Assembly: GCF_004000925.1 (NCBI RefSeq)
Contig: NZ_BIME01000003.1
Span: 62,001-126,000 of the forward strand
Direction of reading: 5' to 3'
From: Paenibacillus illinoisensis NBRC 15959
Lineage (GTDB): Bacteria > Bacillota > Bacilli > Paenibacillales > Paenibacillaceae
Length of the DNA stretch: 64,000 nt
The notes below the pieces were generated by a model, which did not search any database, had not been told where the DNA came from, and worked only from the letters and a program-made list of their open reading frames with translations. A program made the position numbers and the translations under genes. Below are positions 44,910-54,834 of the stretch, in pieces. How positions within the stretch are numbered: position 1 is the first letter of the stretch; every line of letters starts with the position of its first letter.

Positions 44910-46619
44910 TTACGCCTTCGGCAGTTGGAACGAGCTTTTCAGCGATACGACCCGGTTGAACACAGGGCGGCCTGGCTCCGAGTGCTTCGGATCCACACTG
45001 AAATATCCGTGGCGGAAGAACTGGAATTTATCCTGTGCTTTCGCCTCCTGCATCTCTTGCTCGACATACCCGTGAACGATCTCAAGGGAGTTCGGATTCA
45101 ATTGATCCAGGAATGTTTTTTCCGGTTGCTCTTCCACAATCTCTGCTCCGGCTACTTCCGCTTCTACCTCGGCTTCCGGTGCTTCTGCTGAGATCAAAGG
45201 CTCGTACAGACGGAATTCAGCCGGTACAGCCTGGCTTGCTTCCACCCAGTGGATGGTTCCTTTGACTTTACGACCTGTGAAGCCGCTGCCGCTTTTCGTT
45301 TCAGGATCATACGTACAGTGAATCTCCGTCACATTGCCTTCCGCATCCTTAATGACATCGTTGCATTTGATGAAGTACGCATGTTTCAGTCGAACCTCAT
45401 TACCAGGGAACAGACGGAAGTATTTGTTCGGCGGATTCTCCATGAAGTCATCTTGCTCAATGTAAATCTCGCGGGAGAATGGAATTTTACGATTACCCAT
45501 CTCCGGATTTTCTACATTGTTCTCTGCTTCCAGCCACTCCACTTCCCCTTCAGGGTAGTTGGTGATGACCACTTTCAGCGGGTGCAGAACCGCCATGGTG
45601 CGCGGAGCTTTCAGCTTCAGATCTTCACGGACAAAGTGTTCCAGCGTTTGCAGGTCAATAACACCCTGACTTTTCGAAATGCCTGTCTCGAATACAAAAT
45701 CACGAATCGCTTCCGGTGTGTAGCCTCGGCGACGGAGACCCGAAATCGTTGGCATGCGCGGATCGTCCCATCCATCCACATGTCCTTCGTCCACAAGCAA
45801 TTTCAGTTTCCGTTTGCTCGTTACCATCTGGGACAGGTTCAGGCGACCGAATTCATACTGATGCGGCTGGCTCTCCATCTCACATTCAGCGATTACCCAG
45901 TCATAGAATGGCCGTTGATCCTCAAACTCCAGGGAACAGAGGGAATGTGTCACACCTTCAATGGCATCTTCCAGCGGATGAGCAAAGGCATACATCGGAT
46001 AGATACACCATTTGTCCCCAGTGTTGTGATGGTGTGCATGAGCGATACGGTAGATAACCGGATCACGCAAGTTGATATTAGGCGAAGCCATATCGATCTT
46101 CGCACGCAGCACTTTTTCTCCATTTTGGAACTCACCTGCGCGCATCCGTGCGAACAGATCCAGGTTCTCTTCAACGGTACGATCACGATACGGGCTGTTC
46201 TTGCCGGGTTCGGTCAGTGTACCGCGCATTTCCCGAATTTCATCGGCGCTTTGGTCGTCGACGTAGGCCTTTCCTTTTTGGATCAGCAGGACAGCACGGT
46301 TGTACATCTCGTCAAAATAGTCCGAGGCAAAGCGTTTCTCGTTCCACTCAAAGCCGAGCCATTTGACATCCTCCTGGATGGATTGTACGTATTCCACATC
46401 TTCCTTCACCGGATTCGTGTCGTCAAAACGCAGGTTCGTCTTGCCGCCGAATTCAGCGCCCAGCGTGAAGTTGATCCAGATGGCCTTGGCATGGCCAATA
46501 TGCAGATAACCGTTCGGTTCCGGAGGAAAACGGGTAATGACTTCCTGGACTTTTCCTGACCGGAGATCTTCGGTAATAATATTTTTGATAAAGTTAGGAG
46601 GGGTTGTACGATTGTCCAC
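44910..46619 (-). CDS. glnS: Glutaminyl-tRNA synthetase
   Basis: This protein has 569 residues from a GTG at 46619, chosen because the family N-terminus normally begins just before PPNFIKNII. An ATG at 46676 with AAAGG is the alternative. Class I signatures are the HIGH motif in [15 protein letters not shown] and the KMSKS variant in QMVTSKRKL. The C-terminal anticodon-binding beta barrels follow. Near residue 480 there is an unusual Glu/Ala/Val-rich insertion ([15 protein letters not shown]). The enzyme charges tRNA-Gln directly; many Firmicutes instead use GatCAB, so this may be a transferred gene. Confidence 0.93.
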   Translation of the reverse strand: MDNRTTPPNFIKNIITEDLRSGKVQEVITRFPPEPNGYLHIGHAKAIWINFTLGAEFGGKTNLRFDDTNPVKEDVEYVQSIQEDVKWLGFEWNEKRFASDYFDEMYNRAVLLIQKGKAYVDDQSADEIREMRGTLTEPGKNSPYRDRTVEENLDLFARMRAGEFQNGEKVLRAKIDMASPNINLRDPVIYRIAHAHHHNTGDKWCIYPMYAFAHPLEDAIEGVTHSLCSLEFEDQRPFYDWVIAECEMESQPHQYEFGRLNLSQMVTSKRKLKLLVDEGHVDGWDDPRMPTISGLRRRGYTPEAIRDFVFETGISKSQGVIDLQTLEHFVREDLKLKAPRTMAVLHPLKVVITNYPEGEVEWLEAENNVENPEMGNRKIPFSREIYIEQDDFMENPPNKYFRLFPGNEVRLKHAYFIKCNDVIKDAEGNVTEIHCTYDPETKSGSGFTGRKVKGTIHWVEASQAVPAEFRLYEPLISAEAPEAEVEAEVAGAEIVEEQPEKTFLDQLNPNSLEIVHGYVEQEMQEAKAQDKFQFFRHGYFSVDPKHSEPGRPVFNRVVSLKSSFQLPKA

Positions 46620-46828
46620 AGGTATCAAACCTTTCATGAATTGATTGGAGCTTTCAGAAATTACAAAGTGTTTCATCTAAATATACCTTTAACGGGAGAC
46701 GAGTTCAATAAAGAACGGCACCAAAGTCCGGATTGCCTGTATGCAAGATAGGCCAAAAACCATTTTGACGGGTTCGCACGAATCATGTAGCATGATAGTA
46801 AAAACAAAATATAGGGAGGGATTCCCAC

Positions 46829-47086
46829 TTGAACACGCTGAAACTGACCAAAGAACAGCAGGATGAAGCCATTCGCACGATCCAGTCGTATTTCCAAGAG
46901 GAACGCGGCGAAGAACTTGGCGATCTGGCCGCTTGGGGGGTGCTCGATCTGTTTATGACGAAGCTCGCTCCCTACATATATAATCAGGCCCTCAGTGATG
47001 CCCGCACCACCGTGAATCAACGCATGGCCACCATGGAAGAAGATCTGTTTGCATTAGAGCGCAAACTGCCACCTGCTTCCCGTTAA
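46829..47086 (+). CDS. DUF2164 family protein
   Basis: This 85-residue protein contains IQSYFQEERGEELGDLAAWGV and LAPYIYNQALSDAR, which match the DUF2164 pattern as I recall it. It is predicted to be helical and cytoplasmic. The start is a TTG at 46829 with AGGGAGGG 8 nt upstream. The function is unknown. It is divergent from glnS and 32 bp upstream of a GNAT gene, perhaps in an operon. Confidence 0.8.
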   Translation: MNTLKLTKEQQDEAIRTIQSYFQEERGEELGDLAAWGVLDLFMTKLAPYIYNQALSDARTTVNQRMATMEEDLFALERKLPPASR

Positions 47087-47118
47087 ACCACTACTTATAA
47101 AGAAAGAAGGTTGCACTC

Positions 47119-47667
47119 ATGTTTACCTATTCATTGGATGAATATACCGAACTCCGTCCACTCTCTATAGAGCATACCAAGCCGCTGTTCGAACTTACGG
47201 ACCGCTCCCGCGATCAATTGAGACACTGGCTGCCATGGGTGGACCATGTAACAGAAATTGAACATACCTCAAACTTTATCAACAATGCGCTGAAGCAGGC
47301 TGCCGATAATGGAGGCTTCACTGCGGGTGTATGGCTGAAGGGCGAACTTGCCGGCATTATCGGATTCCATGAGATTAACTGGACCAACCGTTCGGTAAGC
47401 ATCGGATACTGGTTGGGTAAGGGCTTCGAAGGACAGGGATTAATGACCAGCGCTTGTCGTGTTCTGGTCGATTATGCTCTGGTCACGCTGGACCTAAACC
47501 GGGTCGAGATTCGTTCAGCTACGAACAACAAGCGCAGCCGAGCCATCCCTGAGCGTCTTGGATTTGTCCTGGAAGGCGTTATTCGTCAGGCAGAGAAACT
47601 GCCTAAGGGATACGTCAATCATGCCGTGTACGGCATGCTGCAGCATGAATGGGAGCTTTTGCGCTAA
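47119..47667 (+). CDS. RimL/YdaF-type GNAT acetyltransferase
   Basis: This 182-residue protein belongs to the ribosomal-protein-serine acetyltransferase group. Visible features are LRHWLPWVDHV near the N-terminus, the acetyl-CoA motif IGYWLGKGFEGQGLMTSA, and the ending RAIPERLGFVLEGVIRQAEK. AGAAAGAAGG precedes the ATG. The substrate could be a protein N-terminus or a small molecule. It is followed by its own hairpin. Confidence 0.88.
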   Translation: MFTYSLDEYTELRPLSIEHTKPLFELTDRSRDQLRHWLPWVDHVTEIEHTSNFINNALKQAADNGGFTAGVWLKGELAGIIGFHEINWTNRSVSIGYWLGKGFEGQGLMTSACRVLVDYALVTLDLNRVEIRSATNNKRSRAIPERLGFVLEGVIRQAEKLPKGYVNHAVYGMLQHEWELLR

Positions 47668-47693
47668 CCCGCATACATATGGATACAACATGG

Positions 47694-47742
47694 AATGCCC
47701 CTATCTGCACGAAGCTACCTTCATGCAGGTAAGGGGCATTTT
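47694..47742 (+). terminator. Terminator of GNAT gene
   Basis: The arms AATGCCCC (47694-47701) and GGGGCATT (47733-47740) enclose an inner CTGCA/TGCAG pairing and are followed by a short T-run. Confidence 0.65.
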
Positions 47743-47880
47743 GGATGGGGCCGACAAATTCAACTTTTACTGCCCCTTAAGGTCATTTTCAGCCTCTCTT
47801 CATCCTGGACGCCTAAGATAACGTTGTGGGTTCTTGGCCCATGCCATACACAACTATACTGAGAAAGAGGATGATCGCTG

Positions 47881-48459
47881 ATGAAGAGAAGCAGAACATC
47901 AAGAACCATGATGATTACCAGCACGATGGCTTTGACGATCGCGCTTGGCGGAGGATGGTTTGCAAACACCACCGCGAGTGCCGATCCGGCTGCGGGCACT
48001 TCAGCTCAGAAGAAAAATGCCAGCCCCACAACGAATTCACATACATCGAAATCAAAATCCATAAATGCTAACAAGGGAGCCGGGCATGGCCGATACACGG
48101 ATGAACTGGTCTCCGCCCTCGGCGTAACAGTAGACAAGCTGAAGGAAGCCCGCAAGGCAGGCAGCACAATTGCCGAGATCGCTGCCAGCAATAATGTAGA
48201 CGTGCAGACAGTAATCGACAAGCTAGTCGCTGCCGGGAAGAGCGAGCTGCAGCAGCAGCTGTCTGACGGGAATATCACACAGACCCAGTATGACAAACGG
48301 ATAGCCGGCCTGAACGAACGGGTGACGGACTTGGTAAACGGCGTACTGCCGGAAGCACGACAAGGTTCCAGAGGCAAGCGTGGCGGGGCATCAGGAACTG
48401 AATCCGATTCAGGCAGCTCAGTCGAATCCACCAGCACGAACAGCACGGATCCGGCCTGA
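47881..48459 (+). CDS. Secreted helical protein of unknown function
   Basis: This 192-residue protein has a signal peptide: a basic MKRSRTSR start, a hydrophobic core, and a likely cleavage after TTASA. A Lys/Asn/Ser-rich linker (about 40-65) leads to a compact helical domain (about 70-155). That domain contains LGVTVDKLKEARKAGSTIAE and IAASNNVDVQTVIDKL, a repeated amphipathic helix pattern seen in small extracellular proteins. The tail is Ser/Thr-rich. AGAGGA precedes the ATG. The function is unknown. Confidence 0.75.
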   Translation: MKRSRTSRTMMITSTMALTIALGGGWFANTTASADPAAGTSAQKKNASPTTNSHTSKSKSINANKGAGHGRYTDELVSALGVTVDKLKEARKAGSTIAEIAASNNVDVQTVIDKLVAAGKSELQQQLSDGNITQTQYDKRIAGLNERVTDLVNGVLPEARQGSRGKRGGASGTESDSGSSVESTSTNSTDPA

Positions 48460-48503
48460 TGGATCGTGCCAGCTCGTTTGTATGTTTTTGCATATTTTCG
48501 ATC

Positions 48504-48544
48504 AAAAACCCTCTGTCTTCACCCATGGTGTGACAGAGGGTTTT
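48504..48544. terminator. Bidirectional terminator
   Basis: AAAACCCTCTGTC pairs with GACAGAGGGTTTT, giving a 13-bp stem with A and T runs on either side. It separates the secreted protein gene from the convergent SDR gene. Confidence 0.85.
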
Positions 48545-48595
48545 ACATCGTTCCCATATATAACCGGAACTCTTCAGACAAATGACCTTTCCATC

Positions 48596-49384
48596 TTAGA
48601 GAGCTCGTACCATACCGCCATCCACCACTAGCGAAGTACCAGTAATGTAGGTATTGGCCCCGGATAACAGGAACACAACGGCTTTGGCGAATTCCTCGGG
48701 CTGGCCGTATCGTCCCAGAGGGATTTCCTTGCGGAACTGTTCGGCTACCTCTTCTTCACTAATTCCATTCTGCTCTGCGCGGGCAGTGTCGAGTTCACGT
48801 ATCCGATCTGTTCCGATTCGTCCGGGTGCCACCGTATTGATCAGAATGCCATAAGGGGCAAGCTCCTGTGACAACGTCTTCGCCAGACCAAAGACACCCG
48901 TGCGGAACGTGTTGGACAGAATCAGCCCCGGAATTGGCTGTTTCACCGAAGTTGAAGCAATATTCACAATATGTCCGCCATTGGCCTTCATATAAGGGAG
49001 GGCCCCCCGAATCATACGTACATAGCTCATCACATTCAACTCAAATGCACGTTCCCAATCCTCATCGGTCAATGATTCAAATGTTCCCGAAGGAGGACCG
49101 CCAGAGTTGTTCACCAGAATATCAATCTGCCCGAACAGCTCCCCTGTCTTATGGATTAATGCGTTAATGTCTTCCTTGCGTGTAACATCCGTTACGCAGT
49201 ATTCAACGCGTCCTCCGCCGTCCAGTTCCAGCAGTTCTTGTTTGACGGCTGCGAGCTTCTCCTCGTTCCTGCTCGCAAGCATCACGTCTGCGCCTTCTGC
49301 GGCCAGCTGTGCTGCCACCGCCTTGCCCAGTCCCTGACTGGATGCCAGCACCAGCGCTTTTTTACCCCGAAGTCCCATATCCAT
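48596..49384 (-). CDS. Divergent SDR family oxidoreductase (FabG-like)
   Basis: This 262-residue protein has a Rossmann fold with LASSQGLGKAVA at about 13-24, in which the first Gly of TGxxxGxG is replaced. VNNSGG and the serine region NIASTS are present. The usual YxxxK is absent: the aligned segment reads ILSNTFRTGVFGLAK. Such paralogues may bind ligands or use altered catalysis. AAGGAGG is 10 nt before the ATG. It is 26 bp downstream of a GNAT gene and probably co-transcribed with it. Confidence 0.85.
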   Translation of the reverse strand: MDMGLRGKKALVLASSQGLGKAVAAQLAAEGADVMLASRNEEKLAAVKQELLELDGGGRVEYCVTDVTRKEDINALIHKTGELFGQIDILVNNSGGPPSGTFESLTDEDWERAFELNVMSYVRMIRGALPYMKANGGHIVNIASTSVKQPIPGLILSNTFRTGVFGLAKTLSQELAPYGILINTVAPGRIGTDRIRELDTARAEQNGISEEEVAEQFRKEIPLGRYGQPEEFAKAVVFLLSGANTYITGTSLVVDGGMVRAL

Positions 49385-49410
49385 TATATTGTTCCTCCTT
49401 CGTCATCGAA

Positions 49411-49914
49411 CTACCGTTCATTCCGGATAAAATAACTCATGAGAATATCGTCCACATACTTCCCGGCGATATAAAATTCCGACACCAGTCGGCCCTCCGT
49501 CTCAAATCCACATTGGGTATAAAAAGCGATCGCTCCCGGATTGCTCGACAGCACGCGAAGGCGCAGCTTATGAATCCCCTGTTCACGAGCATATTCTTTC
49601 ATGGCATGCATCAGGGACGTGGCCACACCACTGCGCCGGTCATTGGGATGAACAGCAATATTAATCTCGTAGACATGACGATTGACAGGCATCCCCGTAG
49701 CCGGATAAAAGCCCACATAGCCGCAGACCCGTTCTCCCTGAACGGCAACCAGCTGGCTGCCGGGCGGACAATGCTGCAGAAATTGCTGTCTGGACTTCCA
49801 ATGGAATGGCGCTGGAGAGGTATGTATATCCCACACGAGAGCATCCATCTCCATTAGTTGGGGTGCATCCTTCATCTCGGATGGCCGAATTTTATACGTT
49901 TGGCGGGTAAGCAT
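49411..49914 (-). CDS. GNAT family N-acetyltransferase
   Basis: This 167-residue protein has the acetyl-CoA binding motif VHPNDRRSGVATSLMHAM and the closing AIAFYTQCGFETEG, both typical of GNAT. AAAGG lies about 10 nt before the ATG. It heads a two-gene unit with the SDR gene. The substrate is unknown. Confidence 0.87.
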   Translation of the reverse strand: MLTRQTYKIRPSEMKDAPQLMEMDALVWDIHTSPAPFHWKSRQQFLQHCPPGSQLVAVQGERVCGYVGFYPATGMPVNRHVYEINIAVHPNDRRSGVATSLMHAMKEYAREQGIHKLRLRVLSSNPGAIAFYTQCGFETEGRLVSEFYIAGKYVDDILMSYFIRNER

Positions 49915-50064
49915 CGCATTTCAACCTTTCATACAGGTAATTACATTATTGCAGCGCGTTGCATGGCCCTTGGATAATAGCTGATAGATGCCACTAGCGC
50001 ATTTTTTTCATCTGATTATATTGTAGCACAGCCCTAAGCCCGAACTAAAATGGGGATCTCCCCC

Positions 50065-50095
50065 TTAACCTTTACGTTACGTCATCGTTTATACT
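50065..50095 (+). promoter_or_regulatory. MerR-type promoter with 19-bp spacer
   Basis: TTAACC (50065-50070) and TATACT (50090-50095) are separated by 19 bp, the over-long spacing distorted by MerR proteins during activation. The spacer contains ACGTTACGT, similar to sites of TipA/MtaN-like regulators. It lies 25 bp before the start codon, suggesting autoregulation. Confidence 0.7.
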
Positions 50096-50120
50096 GATTA
50101 TCATGAAGGAGGTGCGGCCC

Positions 50121-51284
50121 TTGAATATCAAAGAGGCGGCAAGCAGGCTTGGCATATCCCCCAGAGCGATCCGTTTTTACGAGGAAAAAGGATTAATTCT
50201 CCCCGCCAAGCAGGCCAGCAATGGATACCGGAGCTACACGGAAAATGACATCTGGCGGCTTCAGACGATTGCCGCACTGCGGGAGATCGGCATGTCACTT
50301 CAGGATATTACTCACGCGCTCAGTGAGATTGATCAAGGCAACCAGCAGCGGCTGGAGGAATATCTGGAGCTGCAGCAGGCCGTCATGTATGCCCAGTGGG
50401 TTGAACTGAAACGCATGCTGGATACGACCCAGCGCATGATTGATCTCAATCGTCAAGACGGGCCGCTGGATGTTAGCCATCTCCATGAGCTCGCAGACAG
50501 TTCACGCCGCTTGCGGGAAGCACGCCAGAACTGGCATGATCGTTGGAACTATGATACCCAGGCTGCTATCCATGATGAGCGTGTTCACGCCAAGAGCGGC
50601 AGCATCCCTGCATCTTCCCCATCTTTCCCGGGAGAAGCCGGTAGCATGCCTTATAACGAATCCGGGTGCACCGAAGAACACCCAGATCCCAAGAAGGCCC
50701 CATCGTCTTCCTTTTATCTATATCACAACTATGACGAGGCGCTGGAACAGACTGCGAATTGGATCTCCCCTATTCCCGGTGAACACGGACTTGATATCGG
50801 AACAGGCACAGGCAATCTTGCTGGCAAGTTACTGGAACGCCAAGCCATCATGACGGGGATTGACCAGTCCAGAGAAATGCTGCGCACATGCCGTACCAAG
50901 TATCCCGGGATGCATGTGAAGCTGGGGAACTTCCTGGCGCTGCCTTTTGCGGACCAAACCTTTGATTTTCTTGTGTCCAGCTTCGCCTTCCATCATCTGA
51001 GTCCGGACCAGCAGCAGCTGGCACTGCAGGAGATGCAACGGGTATTAACCCCGCGGGGACGAATCTGTCTAACCGATCTCATGTTTGCGGATGCACTTCA
51101 CCGCGAGGCTTATATAAGACAAGCTGAGGCAGATGGAAACAGTGACCAGCTGCTTGCCATAAGAGAACGCCATTTCCCCCTGCTGGATGAATTAACCGGT
51201 TGGCTTGAGTCGCATGGCTACGTTACGAAAACCGTTCGTCACAACGAGCTGCTGCATACGATGCTGGCAGTTCCGCTGCGTTAA
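50121..51284 (+). CDS. MerR regulator fused to SAM-dependent methyltransferase
   Basis: This protein has 387 residues. Residues 1-70 are a MerR HTH with wing (AASRLGISPRAIRFYEEKGL, ASNGYRSYTEND), followed by a coiled-coil dimer helix to about 140. A Ser/Pro-rich linker leads to a class I methyltransferase domain (about 200-387) with HGLDIGTGTGNLAGKLL and a post-I acidic loop. I use the TTG at 50121, because AAGGAGGTG lies 6 nt upstream and within the frame of the longer ATG start at 50103. The fusion may couple a small-molecule signal to methylation of that molecule; the substrate is unknown. Confidence 0.85.
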   Translation: MNIKEAASRLGISPRAIRFYEEKGLILPAKQASNGYRSYTENDIWRLQTIAALREIGMSLQDITHALSEIDQGNQQRLEEYLELQQAVMYAQWVELKRMLDTTQRMIDLNRQDGPLDVSHLHELADSSRRLREARQNWHDRWNYDTQAAIHDERVHAKSGSIPASSPSFPGEAGSMPYNESGCTEEHPDPKKAPSSSFYLYHNYDEALEQTANWISPIPGEHGLDIGTGTGNLAGKLLERQAIMTGIDQSREMLRTCRTKYPGMHVKLGNFLALPFADQTFDFLVSSFAFHHLSPDQQQLALQEMQRVLTPRGRICLTDLMFADALHREAYIRQAEADGNSDQLLAIRERHFPLLDELTGWLESHGYVTKTVRHNELLHTMLAVPLR

Positions 51285-51354
51285 TAAAGGTGATCAGTCA
51301 GCGTGTGCTCCACATAAGACACAGGCCGTGGACCATTGTCTCTTACTTATATAG

Positions 51355-51393
51355 AAAGAGGCCATCCTGCCTGTTAAGGAGGATGGCCTTTTC
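51355..51393. terminator. Terminator between MerR fusion and GH94 genes
   Basis: AGGCCATCCT (51359-51368) pairs with AGGATGGCCT (51380-51389) and is followed by TTTTC. The flanking genes converge here. Confidence 0.8.
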
Positions 51394-51426
51394 ATTACCC
51401 TCAAGCATCAAGCTATAAGAGGTAAG

Positions 51427-54400
51427 TTACATATAAATATCAACGATGGTACGGTCCGAAGTACGCAGCTGTCTGAACTCATCCAGTGAGATGCAGACTC
51501 CGCCCTTACGGTAACGGTTCGCCGTAACTTCTGTGCGGATCTCCTTGCCGTTTACGGTTACGCGGTTAACCGATCCTTCGTTCAGGTGATAAATAAACGT
51601 TACCGGTTCACCTGCATATTCAAACTCGAACTGCATGCCATCCAGCTCGGCTGGCAGGACAGGGTCAATGACCAGATCCCCACCTTCCTGACGGATACCG
51701 AGTGCATTCGAGATCAGCTGGTTCATGTAGATCCCCGGGCCGCTGGAGTAGATTCTCCATCCACCCTTCACCTGCACGGTACCTTTGCGCAATTGATCAA
51801 AATGCTCCTGCGCCTCATAACGTGTGTTGAATTTGCCGTCGGAACTGCTGAAGTACGCATTGGCTTGACGGATCTCTGCATTAGGCACAACCTCACCGAT
51901 TCCAACCGGATTGATCATCGCGAGTCCATTCCATACCTGATCGGTCTTACCGAGTTTGGCCATTGCTTCCACATAACGAATGTGGGCGTGTACGTACTGC
52001 AACCCGATCTCGCGTCCGAAGTTGGATGCTTGTTCTGCCCGCTTGAAGTGGGTGCTCACACCGCCGGCATACTGAGCTGGACGATTCATCAAGCGCACGC
52101 CATCCGGGCACAGGAAATGCTCGCGAATCAATGCATAATGCGATTCAGCCTGTTCTGCCGTAAGCAATTCACCGATCATGCTGCGTGTCATAGGCAGCAG
52201 ACGATACTGAATACCTGTCTCTGTATCGGTCGGATGCAGCATCAGCTTCGCCTGATCCGCGTCCTCCATGTACACAAAGCCCGGAATAACATCGGTTCCC
52301 AGCATGTAACGGTTGAAGTCTTCACGGATACCCTGAGCCAGAGCTTCAAGCTCCTCTGCGAAGGAAGCATCCTTGTATTTCAAAGCCTGTGACAGCACGT
52401 TGACGGATTGATACGTCAGAGCTACCGTCCAGCTGCTCACCATAAACTGCTTGAGCTGTGCATTGGCTGGTTGCAGGGTATCGTCCCAGTCCCCATCGCC
52501 ATAGGAAGACAGGAACGTATCGTGCAGGAAGTGCGAACGAATGTATTCGATCTCTTTCTTCGCATGATCCAGTACCGTTGCTGTGTCTTCCGTGAATCCG
52601 AAGCTGTGTTTGACGGTGTAAGGCACCTTCTCATCCAGAATCGCATAGTCGCGCGTCGCCGTCAGATAGTCTGCCAGCACTTTCAGCGGCCAGACGATGA
52701 TATCGCCGTGACTCTCTTCCTGCTGAATGGCAAAATATTTGTCAAACATGAACCATTGCGGCCAGTTGCCGTCATCCTCGTATTGGTGCGTGTAGACCAT
52801 TTTGATGATATCGCGTACCTGCTCGTATTTTTGAGTAGCCATGAAGTATTCAACCGGACCCTGACATACGTCCCTTGTACCCCATGCTGCGCCGCCGTAT
52901 TGCTCCAGACCGTGAGGCACGGAATAGTGAACCAGCATGTTGTGTGTGTACCACCAAGCCAAGGCATTCACTTTGAACAGGTCCTCAGCACTCTGACCTT
53001 CGCCGCGGGACAATCGGAAGCCATTCATTACACCCGCGAAGAATTCGCGATAAGCCTGTACTTCCTCTTCAAATGAAAGAGTTGATCCAGCTTCAGCAAC
53101 TTGGCCTTCCAGTACACCCTGAACCTTAAGCGTCCACTCTGCACTCTCTTCCAGGCTAAGCGTAACCAGCGAAGCCGATCCACTGCGGATACCGCTTGCC
53201 AGCAGCGTCTCGTCGCCTGCGTTCATTGAGGCACCCTCTACAGACATGCGATATTGCAAGTCAGGATATGTGCCAGCACTGATTGCTTTTGGGTCCGCTT
53301 TGAAGACCAGTGTATTGCCATCCTGCGTCATGTGCAGCGGATATTCGTATTCGTTCACGTTCATTGTGATCTGGTTGGTTACCAGGTAGCGATAGGCTTT
53401 ACCGCTTGTAGAACGCACATTCATGCTCACTTCGGTTGTATGTGCACCTGTATAGTTCGTTACGATGAGTGTATCGGATTCAGTTTTGTACATCCAGCGC
53501 ACATAGTTGAAGCCAATTTCGAACAGTGACGGCATCGTGAGCAGACGATATTGGCCATCCATCTCTACGTAAATGCGTTGGCCAGCGGTCTTCGGCACGT
53601 TCAGTGCATTGCGGGCGTTACTGATCATTTTGTTAAAATTGGTGTTGCCGATAACCAGCTGCGAGTTGAAGATACCGTACATATAAGATGTTGTTGTAAT
53701 GACCGGTGCTCCAAGCTTCACGTTGCCACCGCTCATCAGAATATGACCGTGAGGACGCTCCACCAGCAGTTCCTTGGCTTTCAGGACGATATGTTCGTAG
53801 CTGCCTGTGAAGAAGGACAGGAGTGAATCCTCATTACGCTCTTCCTGATGACGATCAGGGAACAGTTCCTTGATTTCCTCTTCCGTCAGGTCCATTGCCA
53901 CAAGCGGCTCGCCCAGGCTGGAAGACAGCTTCACTTGCTCGAGTGTTTCACCGTACTGAACTTCGAGTTTCTGTACAGCGTCCCAAGCCGCAGTCACTTC
54001 ATCTGCATACTCCAGTGCAGAAATGCCTTCTGGATGATTGGACTTCGCCAGTCCATAGAAAACAACCTCAGCTTCCCCGTTCAGGTTCAACAGCTCGGAT
54101 TGCAGCGCCGTATAGGCGAACTCATATTGATAAGTCTCATTAGCCAGCGTCTTACGGCTGAGACTTTCAGGCTCGTTGGTTTCCTTGTAGGACAGACCGA
54201 AGAACTGGAAGCCATCTGTGGAGTAACCGACTGCCTTGGTCAAAGAACCCTGCTGCATATATGGGAATGCGCCGCCCTGAGGCTGGTTTTGACGCGAACA
54301 AACGACATATCCCTTCGTTCCATCTTCAAAGACAGTATGGTCAATATACTGTGACAGATAGGCCTCGTTGCTGCGTACCGCACCCGGATCAGCCAGTCCA

Positions 54401-54807
54401 ACATCCTGTCCGTAGACGATATCCACTCCGTTATGCTGCCCTTTCAGTTTCACATCCCAGAACCAAACGCCTTGCGATGTTGCAGTGAACACGACCTGAT
54501 AACCAATGCCTTGTTCCTGTCCTTCCAATGGGATGCTGCCTTCCCAGATCAGTTGATTGTCTGGCTGAGTCTTGCTTGTAATCACCTTACTGTTCGAACG
54601 TGCACCCAGCAGCGGGAAAGAGCTAATGTTCTCGCCCTCATGTACTCGCAGGTACAGATTGTTCAGAGAACCATCGATCTGGTTGCTTAGCAGCTGGTTC
54701 AGCATGGTTGTACCGGAAGTTGCCTGGTACAGGTCCCCACTGTTCAAAAAGGTAAACGTCAATTCCCCGGCAGTCAGCCGGATCGGTTCATTAATCATCG
54801 TTGTCAT
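51427..54807 (-). CDS. GH94 family phosphorylase, probably 1,2-beta-oligoglucan phosphorylase
   Basis: This 1126-residue protein has an N-terminal beta-sandwich region, then an (alpha/alpha)6 barrel with HNMLVHYSVPHGLEQYGGAA, WGTRDVCQGPVEYF and the catalytic Asp region YGDGDWDDTLQ (about 770-778), and a C-terminal jelly roll. Motifs and length are those of GH94 enzymes of the Listeria Lin1839 type, which phosphorolyse beta-1,2-glucans (sophoro-oligosaccharides). The start is the ATG at 54807 after AAGGAG. A 14-bp LacI-type palindrome is 28 bp upstream. Other GH94 specificities, such as cellodextrin phosphorylase, cannot be excluded. Confidence 0.82.
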   Translation of the reverse strand: MTTMINEPIRLTAGELTFTFLNSGDLYQATSGTTMLNQLLSNQIDGSLNNLYLRVHEGENISSFPLLGARSNSKVITSKTQPDNQLIWEGSIPLEGQEQGIGYQVVFTATSQGVWFWDVKLKGQHNGVDIVYGQDVGLADPGAVRSNEAYLSQYIDHTVFEDGTKGYVVCSRQNQPQGGAFPYMQQGSLTKAVGYSTDGFQFFGLSYKETNEPESLSRKTLANETYQYEFAYTALQSELLNLNGEAEVVFYGLAKSNHPEGISALEYADEVTAAWDAVQKLEVQYGETLEQVKLSSSLGEPLVAMDLTEEEIKELFPDRHQEERNEDSLLSFFTGSYEHIVLKAKELLVERPHGHILMSGGNVKLGAPVITTTSYMYGIFNSQLVIGNTNFNKMISNARNALNVPKTAGQRIYVEMDGQYRLLTMPSLFEIGFNYVRWMYKTESDTLIVTNYTGAHTTEVSMNVRSTSGKAYRYLVTNQITMNVNEYEYPLHMTQDGNTLVFKADPKAISAGTYPDLQYRMSVEGASMNAGDETLLASGIRSGSASLVTLSLEESAEWTLKVQGVLEGQVAEAGSTLSFEEEVQAYREFFAGVMNGFRLSRGEGQSAEDLFKVNALAWWYTHNMLVHYSVPHGLEQYGGAAWGTRDVCQGPVEYFMATQKYEQVRDIIKMVYTHQYEDDGNWPQWFMFDKYFAIQQEESHGDIIVWPLKVLADYLTATRDYAILDEKVPYTVKHSFGFTEDTATVLDHAKKEIEYIRSHFLHDTFLSSYGDGDWDDTLQPANAQLKQFMVSSWTVALTYQSVNVLSQALKYKDASFAEELEALAQGIREDFNRYMLGTDVIPGFVYMEDADQAKLMLHPTDTETGIQYRLLPMTRSMIGELLTAEQAESHYALIREHFLCPDGVRLMNRPAQYAGGVSTHFKRAEQASNFGREIGLQYVHAHIRYVEAMAKLGKTDQVWNGLAMINPVGIGEVVPNAEIRQANAYFSSSDGKFNTRYEAQEHFDQLRKGTVQVKGGWRIYSSGPGIYMNQLISNALGIRQEGGDLVIDPVLPAELDGMQFEFEYAGEPVTFIYHLNEGSVNRVTVNGKEIRTEVTANRYRKGGVCISLDEFRQLRTSDRTIVDIYM

Positions 54808-54834
54808 GTCATTCACTCCTTCATTTAGTAAAAA

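Noticed and set aside
45249..46559. 436-codon plus-strand frame opposite glnS
   Set aside because: It is entirely antisense to the GlnRS coding region, which has all catalytic motifs, and has no ribosome binding site.
46620..46828. T-box leader for glnS
   Set aside because: The divergent intergenic region is about 150-200 bp and contains no T-box-like antiterminator or specifier structure that I can recognise.
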